NCBI GenBank assembly: GCA_949358305.1
Contig: OX442315.1
Span: forward strand, 29,662,427 to 29,726,426
Length of the DNA stretch: 64,000 bases
Direction of reading: 5' to 3'
From: Strigamia acuminata
Lineage: Eukaryota > Arthropoda > Chilopoda > Geophilomorpha > Linotaeniidae
This document shows positions 48,485-62,409 of the stretch, piece by piece. A program made the position numbers and the translations under genes. A model generated the notes under the pieces. That model saw nothing but the letters and a program-made list of their open reading frames with translations, ran no database searches and had not been told where the DNA came from. Within the stretch, counting starts at the first letter, position 1; each line of letters opens with the position of its first letter.

Positions 48485-51400
48485 TTAGAGGGTAGAAATC
48501 CGTACAATATTGGGTGAAGTGGTTGCAGTGCTTGGTGTGGCGATTGATGAGTCGTTGTCTGAATTGGACGTAGGAGTAGCAAGAGTCACCAAAGCTGTAG
48601 TCACTGTGGTCGAGTTTGATGAGTTAGGTCGGCTGTTGGGCGGACTGGCCGAATAAGTAGCGATGGTGGGAACCAAAACCATGCTGCTGCCTCCGGAAGG
48701 AGGATTTGGATTTAGATGGACATTAACGTTGAGGCTGGAGCGGGAATGGCGCCTCGGATAAGGGTAAGGTGAATGTGGTGGATGGTGATCCGGTGTTCTG
48801 TTCATAAGCCTCGTTTGAACGTCCGTAAGTTCGTCCTCGGTGCTGAACTCAGATGAAACTCCACTGTTTTGCTACGAGGTGAAGTACAGCATTTGTTATT
48901 CAATCACAAACAATGAGATCAAATCAAAATAAACAAATCAAAATATAAGATACTGCAGTTTGGCAAATGAAATGAAATGAAATGAATAAATAATAGTTGA
49001 TAAAAGGATCTTGTGCAAAGGATAAGAAATGTACTGTCATTTTTACTACGTACCGTACAGTACCGTATTGTATGGATTGCCTAAATTGACAGATTAATAA
49101 GAGATTAAGTTGTCATGTGTGTTGTGTGTTCCTAATGCGAGTAGAGCGCTCGTAACAATGTGATGTGATACTAAAATGAAGTGTTTTCGCCCCCTGTGCA
49201 CCACCTTTGGTTTTAATAGAAAAACACTTTGGGAAAATTGAATAATAACCAACCATTTTTTAAATTCAAATCACGAATGATGAGGCAGAAGGCATTATGC
49301 CAGTTTGCGGTTTTCCCTAATATTTTAAATTTGTTCTTCATTTTTTTTTTAACTGGATGGTTTTTAAATGGGCTTTCAGACTTGTTACATTTTTTATTGT
49401 TATTGAAATGTCATGCAATTGAAATGCTGGTATTTAAAACTCCTTTCAATTTAAAATAAAAAAATGTCACAAAAAAAAATATAGAAGCAGCTTATATATA
49501 AAAATATTAAATTGTTATAAAGCTTTTATTTTGTTACCTACAGCAGATAAACGAGAGAAAAATGACAAAGAAAAAATCAAACAAATAAGAGTCAGACAAA
49601 TTGGTGTTTCATTTAAGATTATAGAGCAGAACAAATGAAAATTTCGTAATAAACTAATAATTATACTGTAATTCTTTGTGTTGAATAATGCACACAACAA
49701 TAATCTTTGACCTGGAGTTCAGGGTCAATCCATTTTCAATTTCCAAATCACTAGAAAATTCTAAATTATAAACTTGTAGAGCAACTAAGTTATTAATAAA
49801 AATAAATTAAAATTAAACAATGAAAAGGAAATGATATGCAGTTGTACAAAAGCATTGAACGCAAACGTGCATCGTTGTGGACATAGCTATCACATTAAAC
49901 AAATTTTGCAGCGTGCAACAAAAATATATTAGTGGCGACCATCAAAACAATAACACTTCATCACAATATTTCTATTCATAAAGTCACATTTAACTCGTTG
50001 TTTAAATGTCCCACTGCGACTGAAAACAGACCAAATCGGCCACCATTTTTGAAATTTAAATGTTGTTTAAAATGCTGTTTAGTCTAAATTACTTTCTAGA
50101 GTGGAATCTCCACTTCAATCTTCATTGAAGTAAATCAAACGAACTTTTATTCCAAGGTCAAAGATTATTTTTTAAGACTCCATCGAATTGCCCATCCACA
50201 ACTAATCCCTATGTATGCATTACAACCATTTTGTTTATTACCAAGTTATTCTGCTGTAGAATTAACTTCATAATTTTGCTTTTGTCAACAATTGTTTGTC
50301 AGCATTAGCAGTCCTCGAAATAACACCAAATGTTTAACCCTATTTAAAATAGCAAAATAATATTATGGGATACTTTTGTTTGTTATAAAAATCAATGCAA
50401 AGCAAATGGAGCCATGTTTCATATTCAAAATATATTTTATAAAATGTCTCATTAAAAGTACATACTTTCTTTATTCCCTGCCACCATACAATCACCGTCG
50501 AGCAAGTTAATTGGCAAATTAACTTAAAGTGACTTGTATTTTTTTTTTAACCACACGACACGCTTTGACAGTTACAAGATAATTTTAATTTCATAAACAA
50601 GCAAATAAACAGGCAAGGATTTAAAATCGCTGATTTTTTTTAGCAAATAAATTGAAGTATATTTCGCATAAATTAGGTCTGATATTTTTAATTAAAAAAA
50701 AAAAAAAAATTAATATAAAATAAATCAATAAAATTTCTAATTTTTTTTTTCAATTATTTTGTGAAAAGATAAGAAGACATTTGAAATTGGGAAAAGTAGG
50801 GTTAAGAACTAACAAGCTTAAAAGATTGCGCGAGTCCAAAAGAAAAGGCAAGCTCGTTAAAAAATTCATTAAAAAATATTTAAAAAATATAAAAAAAAAA
50901 AATTTAATTTAAAAATAAAAAAAAAACTAAAAAAAAAAAAAAGAAAAAAAAAGATTTAATAAATACCATAGTTGATTTTCTATCGCATTGATTTAAAAGC
51001 AGCAATATAGTGAATGAATATAAACATAGTTGCCTACTCTAAGATCACGAATTGTGTCCTAATGCCACTCCTGCCCGCCAGAAGGCCTTAAGGTGCTGTC
51101 GGCGGCTTTGCATTGCAAGAAACCGCCTAGAATAGATAATACTCTTATTAACTTGTGTGTTCATTTGATTATGATTAATGATTCGCCATTCCCTGTCCAC
51201 TTAAACTGACAATTTAAATTGAAGTTTCAGCATTAACTGCACATTAAATCGACTCTTTTCTTGATTTAGACCTAATTTATGTTTGTGTTATGCACCAAAT
51301 ATTAAGACAGCTCTTTTAAATTGATTTAATTAAGTAAGAATTATTAAACAGTATTACTACCGGAAGAAAATCGACACACAACACACCGAAATATGACTCA

Positions 51401-54400
51401 ATGCTAAAACGTGTTCGCTCGTCGCTCCAATTGTTTGATAGCAATCCACTGGGTTGATGATTGACGACTGCAGTTGCAGCTAAGCACCAAATAGCATATT
51501 AAATAAAATATGTAACGCGGAATTTGTCTTTTCCGTCAGATAAGAAATACAGAAAACTGACCCCGATGCACAGTTTGGAGTAGTGTCAGCTCAGTAGGAG
51601 ATAAATGAAGATGAAACCGAGCTTTGCTGCCGGTTTACAAACGCAATTGCGTGAACTGAATTGGCAATTGGTAGCAGCTATATTTTTCGCAATTTCATGT
51701 GTATTTTTGACGTTTTAAAATTGTTTCTTAAAAATATTTCCACAATGCTATCCCAATGCTCAACTGTAGAATGCGCAGCAGATGCATGACTTGTTTAGTA
51801 CTGAAACCAAGGCCAAGCCACAGAATGCATTGCGACAACAATCAGAGTTACGGCGCTTTACCATTGGAGTAGCATATTTCTGCGTAGCTGTAAACACAAA
51901 TAGATTTTAAAAAAAAAATCCATGTTCTTTCCAAAAATCCTAAATATTATCTACATTTTGCATGCACTGTATTCTATAAATCACTGTTGGATACTGAGAT
52001 CAAAGAACGAGACTAGAAAATAAAAATAAAACGGAGAAGAAAAACGATTGGATTAAAATTCGACGGTAATCTTTATGTGGGCAAAGAATGGCGACCTCTA
52101 AAGAAGGAATTGATTCTAGAGTTTAGCAATTCATGCAAACCTGTATTATAAAATTAATGATATAATATATAAATAGTCAATTTTTAGGCATTTTATTCGA
52201 ATTCGATTGTAAAAAGTATGACAATTCTTCAACATTGTTCAGTCCTAAAGATGGTTTATGCAAAACCTGAATATCAGTGAAAGCATTTTCTTTGTCTTTA
52301 TCTTGTTTTCAAAACGAAAAGACTGGCTCAGCATCTTGCGTTGTGATACAGCCTGAACATCTCGAGATTCGTAGGTCTTTAGAGGCCAAGCGAGTGCTTT
52401 GGACGAAATATCTCGTCTCTACGACTGTTTTCTTTCAAGCTACAGATTTGAATCCAATATGTGCCAGTTACTCGGTTTGTACGAAACCTCAAGTACTGGC
52501 GAAACGTTCCAAGTATTTTCAATTTGAAAACAAGAGCATCGAAAGAACCAATGAGCTTTTTGATACATTAATACCACACTACAGGTCTGGTTTGGTGCGA
52601 TAATGCTTCGACAAATTGTGCGACAAGTGATGTGTGTGAGCGTGAAAAATCTACTCGTGTCGTGCTATCATGTGGGCCTACATTTTTGTACTTATCAAAT
52701 TGACAAATACAAAATAAAATAAATTGTCAATCGAATGATAAATAACATTTTCTGATGTTTTATTATAATTGGTCATTGCATTCACAACATTCATTCTCAA
52801 ACCAAGTGTCATTTCCCTCTTAATCTTTACAGTCGCCAGAGAAGTAGAACGTAAAGAATTCACCAAACAGCAAAAACAGAAGTAGCAGCAAATTAGCAAG
52901 TAACAGAAGAGAAAGTAAAGCAAAGAATGAGCGCCAATTGACTTCAGTGCTACAAAACAAGTTAACAAGTTAACCAGATAAAGAATTAAACGAGAAAAAT
53001 GCGTCGTCAATCGTCATTACGAATGTTGGTTTGAACACTTATGTTGCAGGCTTGTGAATGGCTGTGTACAACATTCCGAAATAATATCATACTTTAATAT
53101 TGCAAAAAATTTCGTAAGTTTTTTCCCCATAATAATTTGACTCTAGTTATGACTTGACCTGTGACATTTGTTGTTATTATTTGGTCAACTTTTTTTTTCC
53201 TGAAACAATTTTCTTACATCACTGTAGCAAAAATTTAACGGTTTAATTTCTATTCACTTAAATTAACCAGCAAACCGAAATAAAACGCAGACTTCACCAT
53301 TTTGACCTTTTGCTCACACTGCAATTCAACTCAAAACACAAATGAGTCTGCCGCTTTTCCTGGCTCCCACTTAACCCAAAACTAGAGTTGATAAAACGTA
53401 TCAATTTCCACGCACCATTTTTCAAATAAAACAACTTACCTTACAAACTTGCCCTTTATTTAATACAGTAATTTACTTTTTCCACAGAACTGCACTTTAA
53501 ATCTCGGCTCAACAGTAGATTTATCCTGTCTAACTAATGCCAAGAAACGACGAGGTCTTTAGAAGCGAAGCAAATATCAGCTTGACACAATCTAAATAGT
53601 ACAGTATATCTTCTCTGAGAAACAAACGACATGTCATAACTAAATTGCAAATTCAGACCACGTAATGGAAGATGTCAGAGAAAAAGGCGAATCGAAACTC
53701 GAATAAAATGCCTCACTCAATTGGATATGACGCCTGTGACGTGTTTACTTGATTGTTCCTTGTTACCTGATATCTTTTCCCTCCAAACCTCCTGCCACAG
53801 CAGGTAGAAGTATTCCTCGATTGATTATTTCCTTGCGAAGAGGACACTGAAGGGGTCGGTGTCAGTGGTGGAACGGAAGATGGCCGATTCGCTTGGCCAT
53901 TAAAGGGACCATCCAACTCGATAAATTCCCGGTCCTGTAAGCAGAGCAAAGGTTGTCACTCTCACCCGTCTTTTCCCGATATGTTTCTTTGCTTTCGTTT
54001 TTTTTTTTTAAAATAAAATATAAAGATAAAAAATAAAAAAAATTTCCAACATTCGAAAAGAAGAATTAAAATCGTAGAAATACGTGACGAAAATGTTTTC
54101 AAAGGTTTAAATTGATTGAAATATTTTTAAACAAGCAGTTGCTGTAACAGGAAAGCAAAACTATCTTTATAAACGAATCTTTATATAGGCCTATCAGTGA
54201 ATGTAGTTCACAAAAAAGCATCGTTTCAATAACATTCAAGATTTACCAGCCAAAAAAGATACCAGTGTGTAGGGTTACCATAAGTCCGAAATTTGAAAAA
54301 TTGTCTGGATTTTTGTGATTGATATTCAAGCTCACAAAAATGACCTTCCTGCTATTTTTCACGCGATCGAAAAATTATTTTAAGGGCCATTTTGAGATCC

Positions 54401-57400
54401 CTAAAATGGAAAAACCCATAAGGTTCAAAAATATATTTTCACTTAATGCATTCCAAAATGTATTCAGAATTAAGTATATTATTTGTACATTTCATAATAT
54501 AATTGAAAAAATGCATTTGGAAATGTATTCATATTTGACAACGCATATCATAATACATTTTACAAAATGTATTATCATTTGCAAACCAATAGCTCGCAAA
54601 AATGTATTACAAAATGCATTCTCGTGAAACCCAATGCTTTTCAAAAACCATTGCACATGAGAAATTTTCTTTGGTTGTTGGGACATTTCATAGTGGGGTC
54701 GGGACAGTAAATTCAAATTGTATAAATGGTGGACATTTGGTAACCCTACCAATGTGTGACGGCTTTATTTTCTCAGCTAAAAGTAATTTTATATTCTGTA
54801 TAGAATAATTTCACACGCAAAGAATCGTAGTAAGTGAGCAAATTACTGAAATAAATATTTATGCCACCGAGCCGTCAATCTGAAAATTTATGTTTACTGA
54901 ATTCTGAAAATAAACAGACGTCAATTGTGTCGATCAGATTAAATGTGCATCATACCTCCAAACATCAGTCATGTGCTGTAAAACAGTACAACATATTCAA
55001 TTCTTGCACTGTACACCGTACTCTAACAAAATGTTACATTCTTTCCCAAAAATACTATACTCAAACCTTTTACTTACAAAATCCACTTTAAAAAAAATTA
55101 AAACAAAACAAAATCAATCGAAATTTGTTACAGCAACTGCATTGTACACGTTTGTACTGCCATTAGCTTATCTATTATGTATTGCAGAATTTTTCAATAA
55201 GCAATCAGAAACGTCACGTATTCCAAGGTTAAAAAAGAGAAGAAATTAAATAAAAAAAGAAACAAATAAAAATAAAAATTTATTAATGGCGAGTAACAAT
55301 ATTTGCTCGTCTTAACACGACAAAAAAATTAGCTTGACAACCTAACTAATTTAGTTAATAGACTACAGATTAACGAATGTATATTTAGTGGTCAAATGTT
55401 TTGATAAAAGTTGATCACTAATCAAGATTTTAACCTAAAAGCAGAAAAGTGTATAGAAGAGTTAGACGAAAGTATTATACAGTATTACTGTCAACACTTG
55501 TTCATAGAAAATAAATGAAATCGATAGGCTGGCGTGCTCTGGTGGCATTCAGACATGACAAATGACTACTAACTTATAATTCCATCACACAAACTTTGCA
55601 TTCAGGTATCAGATATTAAGTAAAGTACCTACATTTATTAAAACAATGGAAATGGAAATGTAGAAAGAAAATTGTGCATTATAAGCAAGTGAAAAAATCA
55701 AAAGTGAAATAAAATAAAATAAATGAAAATAAATAAATAAATGAAAATGAAAATTTCAAAATTTCAATAAACACAATTTATTTCTTTAAAGGTCAAGGCT
55801 GTAGACGTAATTACTGTTGGCCAAAACAATTGTTCCAAACAATTGTTCCATTAAGCTTTTATCTAAATTGTTTACAGTCTAATTGTCATCTGAAAAAAAG
55901 TATATTATTGATGACAAACGAGTTTTTCTTGTAATTTCTTTCTCATTAGCTGAAATTTTTTGTGACATTTAGGCAATAAAAGTTGTCAAGTATTCTTTAT
56001 ATATATTTATCTTCATCAGATAGATTCATCACCTCGTTATACCACCAACGTTAAGATTTGCTGCACTGCAAGGCCTCGTTTTATATAAGTTATACTCTAC
56101 CTCTGGGTTTGTTTATCTGATTTGACCACGTGGAAAAAAATGTACTATTTTTAACAACATATTAAAATTAATTAAAGCAACTTATCACACGCACGGCTGC
56201 ACGCTTTCCCAGCCAGCCTTCATGTACTCAGACCACGGATGCGTAAAGGGCAACCAAAGATTTCCAGGCGGCCCAGTCAATATTATTCAATAACAATTTA
56301 CAGAGAAGCAGTTTAAACTCCACACCGACAGTGCTAAATAGTACGTCATCTCCATCTTTTCAGCAGTACCCAACTATTGCATTTCATCCTCTAAATACAA
56401 CGCCAGGCAATAATAAAAATTAGCTGTTGAGAAAACAAACAATTTGCAAAAATAAGCAAGCACTGCTACAACATTTACTGTGGCTTTAATTATCAGCTGA
56501 TTTGTAAGCGAACAACTAAGATTAATTTCTGCGGGATCAATATCCCATATAAACGCAGCACTGCTGGAAGAATGGTGGTAACATAACAATTTGCATTATC
56601 AGAGTGTTGCAGAAACTGCCTAGCCACTGTTTTTAATAACAACGTGTAATGTTTTATAAATTGAGATATTACTTGACTTTTATGATATATTTATTTACTA
56701 AAAAATGAAGTGTCCACACAGTAATTTCACACTGACAACTAGGTTAACTTTATCTATTTTTTACAATTCAAACTCATCTGCTCTGTTTGTAAATGTTGAT
56801 ATTGTCAAGGGGCATCCATACCCCTTGAAATCAATTTATATATCCACCAGAGTGATCAAATTGCTTGTTTGTAAGCTTATTAAACATGAAATTTCACTTC
56901 GTTTTACTACACAGATCATAGACCCAAAACCTATTTGCCTACAATACCATATGGTACGAAGCAGAAGGGTCGTTGATTCCAGCAAACACTACGTGCAATT
57001 ATCCCTTCTATTTTTGGTTTCACCAACAGGATTCTTCAATCACTGCCTTTTCACAGATAATTATTGGTTTGAAAACTGATGACAAAATCAATCAACAGTT
57101 CTCTGCATATTGTTGAAGATACCAATCAGTGCCGGATTTAAAGTTGTGGGGTGGAGGTATTGGAGGAGTACTGTAGGAAAAAATTATGGAGCTTCCTATC
57201 AATAAAATTTCTTTGTCAAATTGTTAAAATTTTAAAATCAAGCTAGGTTTTAGGCTAAGAGACCGCCAGGTAGTGCCAGGACGTTATTTTTCAGAATTTA
57301 CATCAAGTTCTTAATGCTATGAAGTGATTTCCAAGTATGACCACTAGAGAGAATGGTAAAACCCACCTTATTTAAGGGATCAGCATATTGCTATCCAATC

Positions 57401-60400
57401 CGTCAATATTTGTCTGCTGAATAAATAGGCTATCATAGTTTTATCCCAGGCTTGATGTAAGTGACAACTATATAATCATTGCTGAAAATCATTCACTGAT
57501 TGTTCCCAAAATTCCATCATTTCTGTAACCATCTCCAACCAATTGGCCTACATTTTGCTTTACATGCCACCACTGATTCAGTAAAATTCAAATTTTTATG
57601 ATAATTTGATGTGTGGGAAATGCAAAACTATTGATTCTCTTATTTCATAGTTGTGTGACTCACAGCTTGTATGCCTTTTAAAAATAATTCTCCTGAAGCA
57701 CCACTGAGTTCTAAAGCCTGATTCATACCTAACCTGAGTGCAATACAAAAGAACTCATATCATATAAGGAAAAATGAAGAAAAACAGTGCAGATGTGTTC
57801 ACAAAACAAAAAAAAAGTATCTTATTTTCAATAAGTTCGTGAGGTTGACTGGATGCAACTTTCTGCTTATTTCAAGATATTTTAACATTTGATCGACTGT
57901 TGCTTTACAGTGCCATTATTATCCCATTATGCCCTTTGCTTCATTCTCATTCTATCTCACTATGTCATAAAAGGGCTCAAATGTAACAATTCCGCTTAAC
58001 AAGGACTATACAAACAATCTATAATTAAAACTCCCATCACACTACGACAACAAACCAAATGTACTTTAGGCTGGTAATTTCCCCAAAGCTTAAGTAACAA
58101 CAAAAAGCATCTATTGTAACATCCCAGAAGACCAGCTTTCAAGTAAGAGATTTTGGAAAGATATAATTCTGTAGCCTAGGGCACCATTTTAAAACATTAA
58201 CAAAGTCAATGAGGTTTTTTCCAGTGTAAATAGCACCACGTTGCAATTAAACAGCAATTTTAAAGCAGGATTCACACTTCACAGAGTTTCCACCAAAGAA
58301 TGAAATGCTGTTTTACCATTACAGGATCCTTCAATGACATTTTGTCTTTTTTTAAAAATAAAAATGTTTATTTCATTCTTCGTGTTCATTGAAGAACAAC
58401 CAATGACTGTTCGTCCACTGTTTCATTGATTGCCGTTTATTTACCCATTAGAAATGACTTTCTGCCTTAAAGCATCTCGGGATGAGACATTATTGTACGC
58501 TGGATTTTGTCTTCACCTATCGACCACATAAAGTGAGTCTTGGGTCGATTTGCCTTCAGGACAGAAGCTTGTAATCTACAAGAAATAGAGAGGATATGCA
58601 CGAATATAAATGTGAATTCCTTGATATTCTTCTCTCTGCTCAACAGATTTGACTTTAACCATTCCTCTCAGGGCTTATTGTGTGTTTGGATACTCTTCAG
58701 CTTTAAACATTGCACTTAAAGTTGTTTTTTTCGCAAAATGACTCAAGTTTAAAGTTAGATTAAGTTAAAGTTGGATGGAATGGAAACTATTGATAATCTC
58801 ATCTTTACTGTACACATTAACTTCCGGATTGCTAATCTCGATCATACAGTATTTAATAGTCTCAGAACAAATATAATTCATTTTGCATAAATTGCTAATA
58901 ATTAAATATTAATAACGAGCTACAAAAGCATAAATTATGTTAAAGCATCATGTTAGTTGTGCATTCAGTATTCAAATAATTTATAAACAGCTTTTTATAA
59001 CTGCTGTATGCCAAGAAACCAGAGGCAGACAGGATCGAATAAAACAAAAAATAACCATTTAAAATGACACAAATTGTTATGGACCAGTAGAATTTATTGG
59101 TAAAATAGTAAAAAGCCATTGTTACTAGTTCCACAGCTATGTATTATGAGATTAAAGTAACATATTCTGTACAAAAATGTTGTTTCTCTGTTGGAGCCAA
59201 TTCCCTATAGACCACAAACTGTCATCTAGAAAGAACACAAATCTTTGGACCGAGTCTACATGAAAACTCCCTTTCAACTGAAGAGTTTTTCTTCGACCCA
59301 CACGTATCCATGCCAAAATCGGAGTAAGTGGTCATTACAAACAATAGCATGCAAGGGATGACTAAGTGATAACCCAACAGACAGATATACATCGATAACC
59401 ACACATGATTGTAACACTGATGGCACAATATTAATAAAATAGTAGAATTACTTTAATATTACTTTTTAATTGCTATTTTGGCCAACAATTACGACCATTT
59501 CCTTGACCTTTATCAAGTTTAGAACATCCGAAAAGTTTTAATACTTACAGTTGTCTTTTCCAAACATCTGAGCAAGTGATGGTGCTGCAATTCAAAAATG
59601 TCTTCGTCTCTTGGCTCCTCCATTTCTAATCCGCTCTCCTGAGCCACCAATCTAGCTTCTACTGCTTTCTTCTTTGACACAAATGCGGCGCCACTTGATG
59701 CTTTGGCTACCCGAATACGTGCCAGACGCGCTTTCTGTGTGATAATAAACAAACATTGTATTCGAGTATAGTTTTACAATGAAAAAAATGAGAAAACAAC
59801 GATAAGAAAAGTCATGCTCCTCGACAAAAACAAAGTTATATCAATCGAGTTAAAACAAATAAACTTAAAGCAACTTAAAGATCAAGTTCATACGACATAT
59901 GCCAGTCTTGCTTAGTTTTCCTCGTACCCAAGAACAACCTGATACGTAATCACATTACAATGCCTACAGAGATACTAGTAGGCAAAAATAAAGAGAATAA
60001 ATGATTCTTTAGAAAATCTCAACGCAGATCTTTAGAAAGCCACAACTTCAAAAATAAGACTGGCAAATTAACCGCATCAACAATTCATAATTATTAGACA
60101 GTTCGTGCCCGGTATCTTGATGCCAAATTCATACTGCGCATCCCATTCTGCGCGGACAATTTCCTCATTCCACTCATTATTTAGCAGTATTAAGCCTAAT
60201 ATTAGGCCTAATAATGCTGAAAATAATGAAAATAAACAACAATAAACTCACTAACAAAAGTAATATACATTATGGTACCGAAATTTGCATTCGTTTTTAG
60301 TGATTTGCAAGATTTACAAATCCAACCATCAGTTGCAGTTTGATGCAGTTTGATTTTCAAAGATTACTGCCACTACATCTGGTGGCATAAAATAACAAAT

Positions 60401-62409
60401 TATTGATGCGCTTTAATCATTGCCTTTTGTAATTTCGTTCTTTGGTTGTTTATTTTCAATGGAAAGCTTTGGTATTGCTTTTTGTTTTCAGCTAAGTCCC
60501 ACGAGGAGTAATAACTAAGCTGCATTGCAGAATAAAAACTTCGCAATAAAATATTTAGACATAACATCATGAGTAAGTGAATATGTCGTGCAAAATCAAA
60601 TTTTAAAACTATGAAAGAGCTCTTTATGCAGCTCTCACGCAACTACATTATAAAATACCTAAAATTTCTAATAGTAAGCAAGAAAAAAACCTTTTCTAAC
60701 TAAACTATCACGATCACATACTAATTGGAAGACCCACTTAATAAAACGGTGATGGAAATAAGAAAATAATTAAATTGTTAGAGATAAAATAAAAAAGAGA
60801 TTTCTTTTTGACCAAAAAAAAAGCCAGAAAATAGTAAAAAAGGCTATAAAAGTACGCGAAATGGTGCACGGAAAAGACCGAGGTAAAGGAAAAAAATAGA
60901 CAGTAAAAGACTAAAGGAGGTAAAATAATTGAGAAAACTGCACAAAATGGAGATAAAGATTATAAAAAGATACATAAAAGAAGTCAAATAAATTTTTTTT
61001 TAAAAATATTAAAACCTTTTTTATTTTTTAATTTGATTTCCTAAATTTAATCCAAAACAGATGTAAAAATTGATTAAATCCAAGAAAAACCAGATAAAAT
61101 CCCCAGGACTAAGCTTAAATTAATCTAGAAAACGTTAAATCTATCAGTCTTTATTCAAGAGTTTACTTTCATGGCTCTTTATGAAAATTTAATATGCCTG
61201 GGCTTTTCAAAATATGGAAATGTACTGGCGGAGGGAGTGATACACTTTATGTGTAATTGAATGCAGACGGAGGGAAATTAGTTTCATGCGCCTCCACCAG
61301 GTGAAAGCTCCAGCTGCGCACAAGCACAGTGGTAGTGTCTTGCGTTCAGTTCCGTTTCTAGAGGCACCTACAAGGCCATTCTCATTAGCAAGTCATGTCT
61401 TCTTTACCTTTTTACACCGCACACACAGGGTGCTTCGCGAGCATTAATCATTTGTGGCAAGAACATAGGACTAAAAAAAGTTAACAAGACACCGCCATCG
61501 TTTAATAGCACGGTGTTGACATTTTTTCCCCGTCTAAATAAGGCGCACGATTTAATCAATTTCACTTAATGCAGCTTCTCTATTACTATTACTGTTCTTT
61601 TTTCCCATTTAAAATTTAGAAAAAAAATTAATGTAAAATTGATTTTTCTTTCTTTTTCCTTAGTATATAAAAAAATACATTTTTGGATTAGTCTATTGTT
61701 TCAAAGTTATTGGATATTTTAAAACTGCTTATAAAAAGGTTATTAACGAATCATATACTATATACTCTGTCTCAGAAAACTTATGACAAACTCCCATTCA
61801 TAAAGTCAAGCTTAGCTTGAAGTTATATACGTTTTGTTGTTTAAATGTCGTGCGCATGTTTAAATATGCTGTTTAAAATGCTGTTTAGTCTAAATGACTA
61901 TAAATGCGCCTACGGATTCATCTCTCTGTAGATAATTTTTTTCCTTCTTTTTCAATTTAACTTTTTCATTAATATTAAAAGAATTTATTTTGAATTGTTT
62001 TCTAATTAAAAAAAATTCAACAAACAAAAGGCTGGAAACACACATTAAAGTATTTGTTTCCAGCCTTTTTTATTTTATTTTTTTTTGCTAATTAACAAAC
62101 TCGCATGAAAAACAACAAATAATAAAAATAGCAAAGGACATTTTTATGCATGTTTTTCTCCAATAATTCACCCGATATTTAGAACTGTTTACAAAGTATC
62201 GCGTGATTTATTGCCCCAAAAAATATATTAATCCAACTAAACCTACCCTTTGAGCTTTTCGTTTGTCTGCTCGTTGACTCTGATGATAAATGCGACTAAA
62301 ATTGGACACGATAACAGGAACAGGAAGAGCGATGACCAACACACCACTTAATGAGCATACGCCACCAACTATTTTACCCGTGATGGTCCCGGGTACCATA
62401 TCACCGTAC
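48485..62409 (-). CDS. KCND: Kv4 (Shal/KCND) voltage-gated potassium channel, C-terminal exons; 5' part outside window
   Basis: A-type K+ channel subunit. Four exons in phase: 62247-62409, 59549-59734, 53767-53934 and 48485-48871. The first begins inside the selectivity filter, with a split Gly codon then [14 protein letters not shown]6 with [19 protein letters not shown] (gate motif PVPVIV) and the Kv4-specific [17 protein letters not shown]. The second has [13 protein letters not shown] and [15 protein letters not shown], a Kv4 hallmark. The third has REFIELDG and [13 protein letters not shown] (Kv4: TTCCSRR). The last has [36 protein letters not shown] (Kv4: SRSSLN) and the C-terminus IVRISTL (vertebrate VVKVSAL), ending at 48485. 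T1 domain, S1-S5 and the TTLG half of the filter must lie beyond 64000. Introns of 2.5, 5.6 and 4.9 kb contrast with the compact genes at left. Confidence 0.95.
49974..50092. repeat. Dispersed repeat, copy 1
   Basis: Shares with 61796-61898 the blocks ATTCATAAAGTCA, TTGTTTAAATGTC and a 26-base identical core ending CTGTTTAGTCTAAAT. It has about 40 bp in the middle that the other copy lacks. Confidence 0.7.
50690..50960. repeat. A-rich low-complexity tract
   Basis: Several poly-A runs of 10-14 bases and AAAATTTAAA words over about 270 bp inside a KCND intron. Confidence 0.8.
53935..59548. other. KCND intron, 5.6 kb
   Basis: Contains a MITE-like element (54270-54748) and otherwise AT-rich sequence. 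A plus-strand 124-codon frame at 56705-57079 has an ATG but no recognisable domain or codon bias, and is not called. Confidence 0.5.
54270..54748. mobile_element. MITE-like DNA transposon remnant, about 480 bp
   Basis: Ends TAGGGTTACCATAAGTCC and GGACATTTGGTAACCCTA are inverted repeats with three mismatches, starting and ending with TA. The interior carries repeated AAAATGTATT/AATGCATT words. The AGGGTTACC terminus is common among animal non-autonomous DNA transposons. No coding capacity. Confidence 0.75.
61796..61898. repeat. Dispersed repeat, copy 2
   Basis: Second copy of the element at 49974-50092, same orientation, with the identical core TGTTTAAAATGCTGTTTAGT followed by CTAAAT. Confidence 0.7.
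62026..62070. repeat. Perfect 15 bp stem hairpin
   Basis: AAAAGGCTGGAAACA and its complement TGTTTCCAGCCTTTT are separated by about 14 bp. Followed by a T-tract. It lies inside a KCND intron on the opposite strand; it may be the remains of a tiny MITE. Confidence 0.75.

Larger units (their letters stand above)
48872..53766. other. KCND intron, 4.9 kb
   Basis: No nested gene supported. Contains a long A-rich low-complexity tract (50690-50960), one copy of a dispersed repeat (about 49974-50092), and an ATG-less 111-codon plus-strand open stretch at 52271-52603 that I do not call. Confidence 0.5.
59735..62246. other. KCND intron, 2.5 kb
   Basis: Contains dispersed repeat copy 2 (61796-61898) and a strong hairpin (62026-62070). 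No exon seen. Confidence 0.5.

Noticed and set aside
52271-52603. Plus-strand open stretch of about 110 codons in a KCND intron
   Set aside because: It contains no ATG at all, no recognisable domain and no convincing splice partner. It might be an old coding fragment, but I cannot support it.
56705-57079. 124-codon frame with ATG in a KCND intron
   Set aside because: Composition is that of AT-rich noise, no domain or signal; no upstream promoter-like sequence.
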